A program made the translations under genes and the position numbers. 64,000 nucleotides of DNA from Candidatus Aminicenantota bacterium (GTDB taxonomy: Bacteria > Acidobacteriota > Aminicenantia > Aminicenantales > Saccharicenantaceae): contig JAPKZD010000016.1 of the NCBI GenBank assembly GCA_026393975.1, positions 62,001 to 126,000 on the forward strand, read 5' to 3'. Below are positions 19,443-27,465 of this stretch, in pieces (positions within the stretch are counted from its first letter, which is position 1; each line of letters begins with the position of its first letter). A model generated the notes under the pieces. It did no database searches and was not told where the DNA came from. It saw only the letters and a program-made list of their open reading frames with translations.

Positions 19443-20681
19443 TTATTTCTTCTCGAACGCCTTCTCGATCTCCTCGAGGCCGACGCCGAGGACCTTGCGG
19501 GCGATCTGGTCGAGGGCCTTCTCCGGCCCCTGAAAGTGCATCGTCGTGTGGACGTGGGTCAGCGTCCCGCCAGGCGCGAGGGCCGCGGCCGGCGACGACG
19601 ATTCGAGCTCGTAGAACGGACCGAGCGGCTTCGCCCCCGGCGCCGCCGGACCGTCGTTGTAGCTGTTGACGACGTCCCCGGCGAACGGCTTCTCCTGGAT
19701 CTCCCACATCGAGTTGACGTAGTCCGTCGCTCCCTCGGGAATGGTCAAGCGGATGATGGTCAGGACTCCGTTCGCGGCGTCGTAGCTCCCGGCGAAGGGC
19801 TTGACCCGCGCCGGCGAGATCCCGATCTTGCTCCGGTACTTGCCGTCGCCGCTGAAGAAGAGGATGCCGTCCTTTTCCTTGACGACGAGACGGTCGGCCG
19901 GGACCTTGCCGAAATAGGCATCGTTGACGGCAGGCCCGAGCTCCGTCCCCGGCCCGCTCTTGAAGGGGATGAGGATTGTCGTCTCCGGCGAAGGGTTGAA
20001 CATGCCCAGGATCCAGATCGACAGCAGGCCCGTGTCCTTTGTCCAAGCGGCTGCGCCGGCGTTGGTGATCCTGTTGTCGGAGACGTAGGCGACCATCTTG
20101 ACGCCCGCCGGGACGGGGACGCCGAGCGCCTCGACATCGGCTGCGCCGAGGACACGGACCTCCCGGTCGACCGCGACGTCGAACTCCGTCCCCGAGTAGT
20201 TGGCGAGGCGCATGGACTTACGGAAGTGGATGCGGTCAGCGCCCTGTGAGGCGATGTCGAAAGCCCCCTCGTTGACGGCCGGCGGCGTCCACCAATGGTC
20301 GAGATCGAACGGATCGCCCTTCTTGAAGAATATGGAGAACTGGCCGCCCTCGGGCCCGAGCCAGAAGCGGTCCTCGCCGCCAAAGGCGTTGATGTGCGGG
20401 TTGTTCACGCCCAAGGCGAGGAGTTCCCGGTTGATCCAGCCGAAGCTCAGACCGTCAGGGCCCGCCGCAGTGCTGGTCATGACCCGGCCCTGGAGGTCGG
20501 GGTTGACGGCCACCTGGGCCAGCCCGTCCGGGCCGCTGAGGACGACGACTTTCGTGTGGGTCTTGAGGAAGGCCAGGTCGTCCTTGAACAGGGTCCCTTC
20601 GGGCGCCTTGGCCGATTTCACGCAGCCCGCCGCGATGGCGATGATCACGAACGCCGCGCCGATGCCGATTCCGTATCTCAT
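19443..20681 (-). CDS. DUF6786-like lipoprotein
   Basis: A 412-residue lipoprotein (signal FVIIAIAAGC). The mature part resembles the DUF6786 family: VAVNPDLQGRVMTSTAAG, WINRE, NAFGGEDRFWLGPEGGQFSIFF and NYSGTEFDVAVDREVRVL. The fold is probably a galactose-mutarotase-like beta-sandwich, which would suggest a carbohydrate-related role; the function is unknown. The ATG at 20681 is chosen because GGAGG lies 4 nt upstream and the signal peptide follows; the longer frame adds 14 residues before the signal. Confidence 0.75.
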   Translation of the reverse strand: MRYGIGIGAAFVIIAIAAGCVKSAKAPEGTLFKDDLAFLKTHTKVVVLSGPDGLAQVAVNPDLQGRVMTSTAAGPDGLSFGWINRELLALGVNNPHINAFGGEDRFWLGPEGGQFSIFFKKGDPFDLDHWWTPPAVNEGAFDIASQGADRIHFRKSMRLANYSGTEFDVAVDREVRVLGAADVEALGVPVPAGVKMVAYVSDNRITNAGAAAWTKDTGLLSIWILGMFNPSPETTILIPFKSGPGTELGPAVNDAYFGKVPADRLVVKEKDGILFFSGDGKYRSKIGISPARVKPFAGSYDAANGVLTIIRLTIPEGATDYVNSMWEIQEKPFAGDVVNSYNDGPAAPGAKPLGPFYELESSSPAAALAPGGTLTHVHTTMHFQGPEKALDQIARKVLGVGLEEIEKAFEKK

Positions 20682-20711
20682 GGGGCCTCCTTCAGTCTTA
20701 TCGATTCCATC

Positions 20712-20740
20712 ATTATTCACCAAAAGATAGCAGGACTCAA
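20712..20740 (-). promoter_or_regulatory. promoter of DUF6786 lipoprotein gene
   Basis: The minus strand reads TTGAGT (20735-20740), 17 nt, then AATAAT (20712-20717). The -10 matches five of six consensus bases. It is followed by a GGAGG ribosome-binding site before ATG 20681. Confidence 0.45.
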
Positions 20741-20807
20741 GCCAGCGATATCGAGAAGAGAGACAGTCCCCCTGAGGGGCAGTCCCAGAGCAGTTTCACC
20801 TCATGCT

Positions 20808-20855
20808 CGGGACAGTCCTCATTCCGGGTTTGTTCCCGGAATGAGGACTGTCCCG
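20808..20855. repeat. REP-like perfect 21-bp hairpin
   Basis: CGGGACAGTCCTCATTCCGG plus one G (20808-20828) pairs perfectly with 20835-20855 around a 6-nt loop (TTTGTT). A degenerate relative (GACAGTCCCC ... GGGGCAGTCC) lies at 20762-20785. No T-run follows on either strand. Hairpins built on GGGACAGTCC are reminiscent of REP sequences mobilised by RAYT transposases, but no such transposase is in the window. It lies 12 nt beyond the stop of the C26 hydrolase gene. Confidence 0.7.
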
Positions 20856-20867
20856 TCCGCGCCGGGC

Positions 20868-22034
20868 TTACCGGCCGTGGCTCTCGACGAGTTTTCCGGC
20901 GAACCAGCTCCAGATCTTCTGGTTGAACTCGAGGCTCGGCGGCGTCCCCTCGAGGATGGCCCGGAAGCTCGTCGGCGCGTCGCCGGGCTTCTGCCTGTGG
21001 CGGGGCTCGGCGTCGAAGAGCAGGGGGTGTTCCGGGTGGAACTGGACGCCGAGGACGTTGGGGTATTTCTTGTGCTCGACGGCTTCGACCACGCGCCCGT
21101 CGCGCGAGCTGGCCACGGCCACGAGTCCCTTGCCGAGCTTCTCGATGGCCTGGTGGTGCGAGCTGAGGATGCGCGGGTGGTCGGACGACTTGAAGCCCAT
21201 GGCCGTCACGAACAGGCTTTTGTCCCCGAGTTGGAGCGAGTGGAAGTTATAGCCGATGAGCTTGTCCAGGGGAAATAGGAGCCGGTACGGGTTGTTGTGC
21301 CACTGCTCGGGGCCGAGCGCGATGACGTCCTCGACGGTCGTCTTGGCGTAGAGCTCCGACCAGATGTCCTGGACGAGCGTCCCTCCCGTCCCGACGTTCA
21401 GCGTCTGGTGGCCCAGGCAGATGCCCAGGACCGGAAACCCCGGCCGCGTTTCAAGCAGAGGGACGAATTTCTCGTCTTGGAATCCGCCGAGCAAATGGAA
21501 GACGGCCGAGGCCTCGAACCAGTGGCGGTAGGGGTCGGTGATCTCCGTCAGGAGGTTCGTCTTCTCGCCGAAGACGGACGCCGGGATGTCGGGCCCGCCG
21601 AAAAAGATGACGCCGTCGGCCTTTTTCACGATCAGCTCGTATTCGGGCGTGCAGGCGTTCTTCCGGAAGAGGCCCGGCTCGCTGATCGCGGCCGAGACTT
21701 CGTGGAACTTGAACCAGTCGAGGCCGTTCTCCTGGACGTACTTGCGGCTCTCGTCGAAGTTGGCCGTCTGCTTGACGTGGTAGACGCCGATGACGATCAG
21801 TCCGGGGATGTCGAGCGTGCCGTTTTTCCGCAGGGTGGCCAGGGCCCGGATGTTGAAGGTCTCGGGATTGAAGATGACCAGGCGGACGGAGCCGTCCCTT
21901 GTGGGTGCCGCGTCGAGGTATCTGTCCGGCGTCTGGCCGGCGAGGGGAAAGGCCACGGCCAAGGCCAGGACAACAGCGAGGAAGAAGACAGCGCGAGGCC
22001 GGGATTTGGATTTCGGGACCGGGTTTCTTCTCAA
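20868..22034 (-). CDS. secreted class-I glutamine-amidotransferase-like hydrolase (peptidase C26)
   Basis: A 388-residue protein with a cleavable signal peptide (AVFFLAVVLALAVAFPLAG) and a C26/gamma-glutamyl hydrolase-like domain. The nucleophile elbow is VLGICLGHQTLNVGTGG with catalytic Cys, and the His/Glu pair is in GVQFHPEHPL. The region GVIFFGGPDIPAS matches the family. It would hydrolyse a gamma-glutamyl compound outside the cytoplasm; the substrate is unknown. The start codon is TTG 22034, supported by GGAGG seven bases upstream and by the signal peptide. Confidence 0.8.
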   Translation of the reverse strand: MRRNPVPKSKSRPRAVFFLAVVLALAVAFPLAGQTPDRYLDAAPTRDGSVRLVIFNPETFNIRALATLRKNGTLDIPGLIVIGVYHVKQTANFDESRKYVQENGLDWFKFHEVSAAISEPGLFRKNACTPEYELIVKKADGVIFFGGPDIPASVFGEKTNLLTEITDPYRHWFEASAVFHLLGGFQDEKFVPLLETRPGFPVLGICLGHQTLNVGTGGTLVQDIWSELYAKTTVEDVIALGPEQWHNNPYRLLFPLDKLIGYNFHSLQLGDKSLFVTAMGFKSSDHPRILSSHHQAIEKLGKGLVAVASSRDGRVVEAVEHKKYPNVLGVQFHPEHPLLFDAEPRHRQKPGDAPTSFRAILEGTPPSLEFNQKIWSWFAGKLVESHGR

Positions 22035-22071
22035 GGATACACCTCCGCGGGATTCGAATTTTCTCCAGGCT

Positions 22072-22101
22072 ATTATAGGCGCTTCCCCCGCGCTCCTGCA
22101 A
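22072..22101 (-). promoter_or_regulatory. promoter of C26 hydrolase gene
   Basis: The minus strand reads TTGCAG (22096-22101), 18 nt, then a perfect TATAAT (22072-22077). Transcription would begin near 22065, about 30 nt before the TTG start with its GGAGG site. Confidence 0.55.
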
Positions 22102-22231
22102 CCGCTGTCCCATCTGTCTGGCTCCGTCCAGGATGTTTTCCCCTGGAGGAAACCTTTTCCCCGGTTTTTTCGTCAACCAGTGAGGAGGGAGGTGGCGTCG
22201 GGGCCATTTTTTGGAAATGAGGAAGCGGGAA

Positions 22232-24427
22232 ATGAAGAATACGGAAAGCATCGCCGGAAGTCACCGTGATAAAATTCTGGCCCTCATCCTGTCGGCCTTT
22301 TTCATATTGACTGTCGCCTCGGAAGCCGCCGCCCTAGCCGCCTCGACTCAGCCGCCGGCCGCCAAAGAGCCCCTTCAGATCCCCCGGCTCACGACCGCGC
22401 CCAAGATCGACGGCGTCCTGGACGATCCCATCTGGGAAACCCAGGCCCTCAAGATCGACACTTTTGTCCAGCTCGCGCCCAAGGAAAACGGTGTCCCAAC
22501 CGAAAAAACGGTCGCCTACCTAGGCTACGACGAAAAGAACCTTTATGTCGCGTTCCGGGCGTACGACTCGCAGGTCTCGAAGCTCCGCTGTTCCGTCACC
22601 GGCCGCGACAAGTGCATGGAAGACGACTGGGTGTTCATCATGCTCGACACGTTCAACGAGAAAAGGCGCGCCTTTTCCTTCCTTCTCAACCCCATCGGTG
22701 TCCAGATGGACATGATGCGGATCGAGGAGGGCGGCAACGACAACATGGACGATAGTTGGGACACCGTCTTTCTGTCCGACGGGAAAGTGGACGCCGAAGG
22801 CTACACGGTCGAGGCGGCCATCCCTTTCAAGAGCCTGCGTTTCCCCAACGACGACATTAAAACCTGGAACATCGTCCTCGGCCGGAACCTCCCCCGGACA
22901 GGCGAGATCATCCTCCACCCCCATTACTCGCGCGATATCCCTGGGGTCCTCTCCAACGGCCGGACCTTCACCATCCAGGGCGCCGTCGAACGGAGCCGCA
23001 ACGTCGAGGTCATGCCCTTCATGACCGCCCTCAAGCGCGAGGGCGAAAAGGTCAGCCTCGGCCCCGGCGCCAACTTCAAGCTCGGCCTGAGCTCCAACAT
23101 GACCCTCGACCTGACGGCCAACCCGGACTTCAGCCAGATCGAGGCCGACGAGCCCAAGATCGACTATAACCTCCGCTACGCCTTGCGTTACGCCGAGAAA
23201 CGGCCGTTTTTCCTCGAGGGCATGGAGATCTTCCGCTCGCCGGAGATCGAAACGGTCTACACCCGCCAGATCACCGACCCGATCTGGGGAGGCAAGCTTT
23301 CGGGCAAGAGCGGGCGCTTCACCTACGGCCTGCTCTCCGCTTACGACATGCACCTCACGGAGAGCCTCTGGGAGATCCCCAATGGGACCGGGACGGCCGA
23401 GGCCAAGGCTTTTTCCAACATCTTCAGGACCAAAGCCGATGTCGGGTCGGGCTCCTACATCGGCTTCACCATGACCGACAAGGAGTTCGGGGGCGGCACC
23501 TGGAGCCGGCTCGGCGGCCTTGACGGCCAGCTCCGCTTCAAAGACAAGGTCTTCTTCAGCTTTCAGGCACTGGCCTCCAAGTCAAGCGTGGAGGGCGACA
23601 GTACGGCCCTCGCCCCGGGCCTCTACGGAGAGCTCTACTACACGACCAAGAACTGGTCGTTCGGCGGATTCTACAAGGCCATGCACCCCGATTTCCAGGC
23701 CTCCCTGGGATTCGTCAACAGGACCGACTACCGCAGCGCCGGCGGCTTCGCTTCGCTCCGCCTCTACCCCGACAAGAAATACCTCAACCAGGTCCAATTC
23801 GGGCTTCAGGCGGGCGTGCGCGACGGCTATGCCGACAGCGTCACCCAGGACACGTGGGCGCGCGCCAACGTCCAGTTCCGCCTGACCGAATTCAACCAGG
23901 TCTTCGTCCAGTACGAGAACAGCATGGAGCGGTTTGCCTCGACCGAATTCAAGAAGCAGACCTTCTCGGTCGAATCCCAGATCACGTTCATCAGCTGGAT
24001 GCCCTTCAATTTCTTCTTCGAGACCGGCGACAGCATCAACTATGATCCCGACGACGCCTTTCTCGGCTACAGCAACACCTATGGCCTCTCCGTCAAGTTC
24101 AAGCCGAGCTCGCGGCTTCAACTGGGGGTCGATTTCAGCAAGCAGACCTTCTGGCGTTCGGCGGGCGGGGAGAGGCTATGGGACTACAACGTCGTCCGCC
24201 AGCGGACGACCTACCAGCTCTCCAAGACGATCTCGTTCCGGGCCATCGTCGATTACAACTTCTTCTATAAAGAAGCGTTCGGAAGTCTTCTCGCGAGCTG
24301 GGTCCTTCGCCCGGGAACGGTCTTCTTCCTCGGCTTCGACAACAACTACCTCCGGGACGAGTTCGGCCATCTCCTCCAGGACAATTACAACGTCTTCATC
24401 AAGTTCTCGTACTGGTGGCGGCTCTAA
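22232..24427 (+). CDS. DUF5916 outer-membrane protein with N-terminal CBM9-like domain
   Basis: A 731-residue exported protein. After the signal peptide (ILALILSAFFILTVASEAAA) comes a CBM9-like domain (about 45-240: PKIDGVLDDPIWE, VAYLGYDEKNLYVAFRAYDS, VFIMLDTF, YTVEAAIPFKSLRFP). Next is the DUF5916 region (FSQIEADEP, RYAEKRPFFLEGMEIF). The remaining ~400 residues alternate aromatic and polar residues and end in FIKFSYWWRL, as expected for an outer-membrane beta-barrel. The start at ATG 22232 is preferred over TTG 22211 and ATG 22217 because GAGGAAG precedes it. It may bind or import saccharides; the ligand is unknown. Confidence 0.85.
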   Translation: MKNTESIAGSHRDKILALILSAFFILTVASEAAALAASTQPPAAKEPLQIPRLTTAPKIDGVLDDPIWETQALKIDTFVQLAPKENGVPTEKTVAYLGYDEKNLYVAFRAYDSQVSKLRCSVTGRDKCMEDDWVFIMLDTFNEKRRAFSFLLNPIGVQMDMMRIEEGGNDNMDDSWDTVFLSDGKVDAEGYTVEAAIPFKSLRFPNDDIKTWNIVLGRNLPRTGEIILHPHYSRDIPGVLSNGRTFTIQGAVERSRNVEVMPFMTALKREGEKVSLGPGANFKLGLSSNMTLDLTANPDFSQIEADEPKIDYNLRYALRYAEKRPFFLEGMEIFRSPEIETVYTRQITDPIWGGKLSGKSGRFTYGLLSAYDMHLTESLWEIPNGTGTAEAKAFSNIFRTKADVGSGSYIGFTMTDKEFGGGTWSRLGGLDGQLRFKDKVFFSFQALASKSSVEGDSTALAPGLYGELYYTTKNWSFGGFYKAMHPDFQASLGFVNRTDYRSAGGFASLRLYPDKKYLNQVQFGLQAGVRDGYADSVTQDTWARANVQFRLTEFNQVFVQYENSMERFASTEFKKQTFSVESQITFISWMPFNFFFETGDSINYDPDDAFLGYSNTYGLSVKFKPSSRLQLGVDFSKQTFWRSAGGERLWDYNVVRQRTTYQLSKTISFRAIVDYNFFYKEAFGSLLASWVLRPGTVFFLGFDNNYLRDEFGHLLQDNYNVFIKFSYWWRL

Positions 24428-24452
24428 AGGGTAACGCCTCCTCCCTTGCGTT

Positions 24453-24481
24453 TTGACTCCTCCCGGGCGATGGGCTAAGAT
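24453..24481 (+). promoter_or_regulatory. promoter of rubredoxin-glutamate synthase-like gene
   Basis: TTGACT (24453-24458) and TAAGAT (24476-24481) are separated by 17 nt. Transcription would start about 14 nt before ATG 24502. Confidence 0.55.
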
Positions 24482-24501
24482 AGGCCGCACCCGAGACGAT
24501 C

Positions 24502-25911
24502 ATGGCCCGGTACCGCTGCCTCATCTGCCAGTACGTTTATAACGAAAAAACGGAAGGGATCCCGTTCGACGACCTGCCCCTGGACTGGACCTGCCCCGTT
24601 TGCGGGGCCGCCGAGTCCGAGTTCGAAGAGATCGAGGCGGCGCCCCAGCCGCCCGCGGCCGCCCCGCCCGAGATCATCCGGGAAGGGAAGACCCTCGAAG
24701 ATTTCCGCCGCGCCTCCGACGACGTCGAAACCCTCATGGCCGACATCCACCGGATAGCCGTGACCGGCGAATCGGTCATCGAGCCCATGCGCTCCCGGAA
24801 ATCCTCCGTTTCCTGGGGCGAAATCCTGATCAAGGGAGCCCAGCTCGCCCGGCTGCCGCTCAACCGCGACGAGGCGGTCGACACGCGGACGGTCATCGGA
24901 CCGATGGCCAAAAAGCCCCTGGTCATCGGGACGCCCATCATCATCAGCCACATGTCGTTCGGGGCGCTGTCGAAAGAGGCCCAGACCGCCCTGGCCCAGG
25001 GCAGCGGGGCGGTGGGCACGGCCATGTGCTCGGGGGAGGGGGGCATTCTGGCCGAGGCCCTCGGGCTGGCCCACAGCTACGTCCTCGAATACGTCCCCAA
25101 TCGCTTCAGCATCACCGAGGAGAACCTCAAGCGCGTCGACGCCGTGGAGATCAAGTTCGGCCAGTCGGCGAAACCGGGGATGGGCGGCCATCTGCCGGGC
25201 GGCAAGGTGACGGCCGAGATCGCCGCCATCCGCGGTTTCCCGGAGGGCGCGGATATTATCAGTCCGTCACGGTTTCCCGACATCGCGACGCGCGACGACC
25301 TCAAGCGGAAAGTCGCCGAGCTCCGCCGCCTTTCGGGCGGCCGGCCGGTCGGCGTCAAGTTCGCCGCGGGCCACGTCGAGGCCGACCTCGAGTTCGCCCT
25401 CCACGCCGGGCCGGACTTCATCACCATCGACGGCCGGTCCGGGGCGACGGGCGCCGCCGTCAAGTTCATCAAGGACGCGACCTCGATCCCCACGATCTAC
25501 GCCCTCCACCGGGCCCGGAAATATCTCGACGCGAGGGGGATCAAGGGCGTGACGCTCATCATCACGGGGGGATTGCGCGTCTCCTCGGACTTCGCCAAGG
25601 CCCTGGCGCTCGGGGCGGACGTCGTGGCCATCGGCACCGCGGCCCTCATGGCCATCGGGTGTCAACAGTACCGGATCTGCGACAGCGACCGCTGTCCCGT
25701 GGGCATCGCCACCCAGGACCCGGGCCTTCGGGCCCGGCTCAACGTCGACGAATCGGCCCGCTGGCTGGCGAATTTCCTGCGGGTCTCGACCGAGGAGCTC
25801 CGGGACTTCGCCCGTCTCACCGGGAACGACAGCGTCCACAAGCTCTCGGTCCGCGACCTGGCCACGACGAGCTCGGAGATCTCCGGGCACACCTCGATCG
25901 AGCACGCCTGA
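24502..25911 (+). CDS. rubredoxin / glutamate synthase-like FMN domain fusion
   Basis: A 469-residue protein. Residues 1-40 form a rubredoxin (C6-x2-C9 ... C31-x2-C34). After a Pro/Ala linker the rest is the FMN-binding, TIM-barrel domain of glutamate synthase large subunit ([63 protein letters not shown]). The cysteines of [12 protein letters not shown] would hold a 3Fe-4S cluster. The amidotransferase domain is absent. This matches archaeal-type, ammonia- or ferredoxin-linked GltB relatives. The fused rubredoxin suggests a one-electron donor; the substrate is unproven. It is convergent with the hydrolase gene. Confidence 0.88.
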   Translation: MARYRCLICQYVYNEKTEGIPFDDLPLDWTCPVCGAAESEFEEIEAAPQPPAAAPPEIIREGKTLEDFRRASDDVETLMADIHRIAVTGESVIEPMRSRKSSVSWGEILIKGAQLARLPLNRDEAVDTRTVIGPMAKKPLVIGTPIIISHMSFGALSKEAQTALAQGSGAVGTAMCSGEGGILAEALGLAHSYVLEYVPNRFSITEENLKRVDAVEIKFGQSAKPGMGGHLPGGKVTAEIAAIRGFPEGADIISPSRFPDIATRDDLKRKVAELRRLSGGRPVGVKFAAGHVEADLEFALHAGPDFITIDGRSGATGAAVKFIKDATSIPTIYALHRARKYLDARGIKGVTLIITGGLRVSSDFAKALALGADVVAIGTAALMAIGCQQYRICDSDRCPVGIATQDPGLRARLNVDESARWLANFLRVSTEELRDFARLTGNDSVHKLSVRDLATTSSEISGHTSIEHA

Positions 25912-25929
25912 CCGGCGCGGCGCCCTGCC

Positions 25930-27300
25930 TCAACGCTTGAGGATCCAGGCGGCGATATCCTCGACGACATAGCCCGCGACGCTGCCGTGCTTCTGGACGT
26001 ATTCGAGCGGCGTCAGGATGCCTTCCCCTTCATAGAAAAGGTGGTTGAGTTTCGGGTAGAGGTGGAACTCGACGTCCTTCCGTCCGCCCAAGGCCTTTTT
26101 CCAGTTCTCGAAGTCCTCCGTCGTCACCTGGTAGTCGCGGCCGCCCTGAAGGATGAGCATGGGCGCCTTGACCGTCTTGGCCAGCTCGGGCGGATCGTAA
26201 CCGCGGACATCGAGCCAATAGGCCGGCATGGCACCCAGGAGCTTCGTCGTCGAAGCCTTATCGGCGTCGGTGAGGGACTTGATATTGGCGACGGCGGCCT
26301 TGATGTCTTCAAGCTTCTTCTTGTCTTCCTCTGAAACCGCGCCGCCGGCCAGGCCGTAGAGGTAGTTCATCTGGCGGAGGATCGTGTCATCGAGCGGCCG
26401 GGTCAGGCCGGCCATGCTGATGAAGCCGGCGATGTCGAGCGATGCGGCGGCCTTCGCTATCCTGGGCATCAGGAATCCGCCCTGGCTGTGCCCCAGGATG
26501 AAGACTCTCGCCTGGTCGACCTTGCCCGTATTCTGGAGCAGGGCCGCGGCGGCCAGAGCGTCGTCAATCGTTTCGTCCTTGACCGTCATCGTCGCTTCGA
26601 GCTTGGGGTTGGCCAGGATCTTCGCCCCGTGGACCTTGCTGCGCTTGTCGTAGCGGAGGACGGCGATGCCGCGCGTCGCCAACCCCCAGGCGAGGTCCTG
26701 GAACGGCTTGTTGGGGCCGAGTGATTCGTTTCTATCATTGGGGCCCGAGCCGTGGACGAGGACCAGGCCCGGGAATGGCCCGTCTCCCTTGGGCATGGTC
26801 AATGTCCCCGGGAGTTGCCATTCGCCGGAGCCCACGATGATCTCGCTCTCGACGAATTTCGTCGGGTCGGCATAAGCGGGCGGCTCGTATTTCACCGGGG
26901 GCGCCGTCGGCACGAAACCGAACCCGGCGATCTTTCCGGCCTTGTCGAAAACGATCCGCGTATCCAGGGTCGCTTTATCGAACTCGCAGGTGACGAGGAC
27001 GATCTCGTAGCCCTGGAGCTGGTCGCGCCGGGCGGCCGTCTGTTTCTTGAACGTCCCCAACTGCTTCGGGAGCTGGGTCTTCCATAGCGCTTCGAGCTTG
27101 TCGGGTCCGGACACCTTGAGCATCGTTTCGTCGAAATCGCGTGCGGCCAGGTTGAAGTCGCCTTTTTCGAGGGCCGCCAGGAACTGACGCGCCTTGACCG
27201 TCAAGGCGTCTTCGGCCTGGGCCGAGGCAAGGGCGATGAGAGCTGGAGCCCACCAGGTTAAAAAAAATGAAACCAATATTAAAAGTGATTTTCTTCTCAT
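25930..27300 (-). CDS. secreted alpha/beta hydrolase with N-terminal DUF3887-like domain
   Basis: A 456-residue exported protein. A signal peptide (SLLILVSFFLTWWAPALIALASAQA, read in parts) precedes a DUF3887-like domain (about 30-125: ARQFLAALEKGDFNLAARDF). The C-terminal alpha/beta hydrolase has nucleophile elbow GHSQGG, an acidic residue in LQGGRDYQV and the catalytic His in LNHLFYEG. It is probably a periplasmic or surface esterase. The ATG at 27300 begins the signal peptide and lies 7 nt after a TATATT box, suggesting a leaderless mRNA. The long upstream open frame is non-coding. Confidence 0.85.
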   Translation of the reverse strand: MRRKSLLILVSFFLTWWAPALIALASAQAEDALTVKARQFLAALEKGDFNLAARDFDETMLKVSGPDKLEALWKTQLPKQLGTFKKQTAARRDQLQGYEIVLVTCEFDKATLDTRIVFDKAGKIAGFGFVPTAPPVKYEPPAYADPTKFVESEIIVGSGEWQLPGTLTMPKGDGPFPGLVLVHGSGPNDRNESLGPNKPFQDLAWGLATRGIAVLRYDKRSKVHGAKILANPKLEATMTVKDETIDDALAAAALLQNTGKVDQARVFILGHSQGGFLMPRIAKAAASLDIAGFISMAGLTRPLDDTILRQMNYLYGLAGGAVSEEDKKKLEDIKAAVANIKSLTDADKASTTKLLGAMPAYWLDVRGYDPPELAKTVKAPMLILQGGRDYQVTTEDFENWKKALGGRKDVEFHLYPKLNHLFYEGEGILTPLEYVQKHGSVAGYVVEDIAAWILKR

Positions 27301-27307
27301 GGACTTT

Positions 27308-27336
27308 AATATATCCGAATCCTCCCGCAAGGCCAA
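27308..27336 (-). promoter_or_regulatory. promoter of DUF3887 hydrolase gene (leaderless geometry)
   Basis: The minus strand reads TTGGCC (27331-27336), 17 nt, then TATATT (27308-27313). Only 7 nt separate the -10 box from ATG 27300. Confidence 0.45.
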
Positions 27337-27430
27337 ACAGGAATTCGGGGATACGAGAAAGAAGGGGGATACGCACCGCTTCTCTCGAAGCAGGACATGT
27401 CCCCGGTCCCGCGGCCAGACCAGGCCCGGT

Positions 27431-27459
27431 TTGACCGCGTGCCGGTCCATCGTTAGAAT
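27431..27459 (+). promoter_or_regulatory. mfd promoter (leaderless geometry)
   Basis: TTGACC (27431-27436) and TAGAAT (27454-27459) are separated by 17 nt. Exactly 6 nt separate the -10 box from the GTG start at 27466, so transcription should begin at or next to the start codon. Confidence 0.65.
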
Positions 27460-27465
27460 AAGCCG

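Noticed and set aside
20808-20855. Rho-independent terminator of the C26 hydrolase gene
   Set aside because: The stem is perfect but no T-run follows on either strand, and a related copy lies nearby. REP-like repeat is the better reading.
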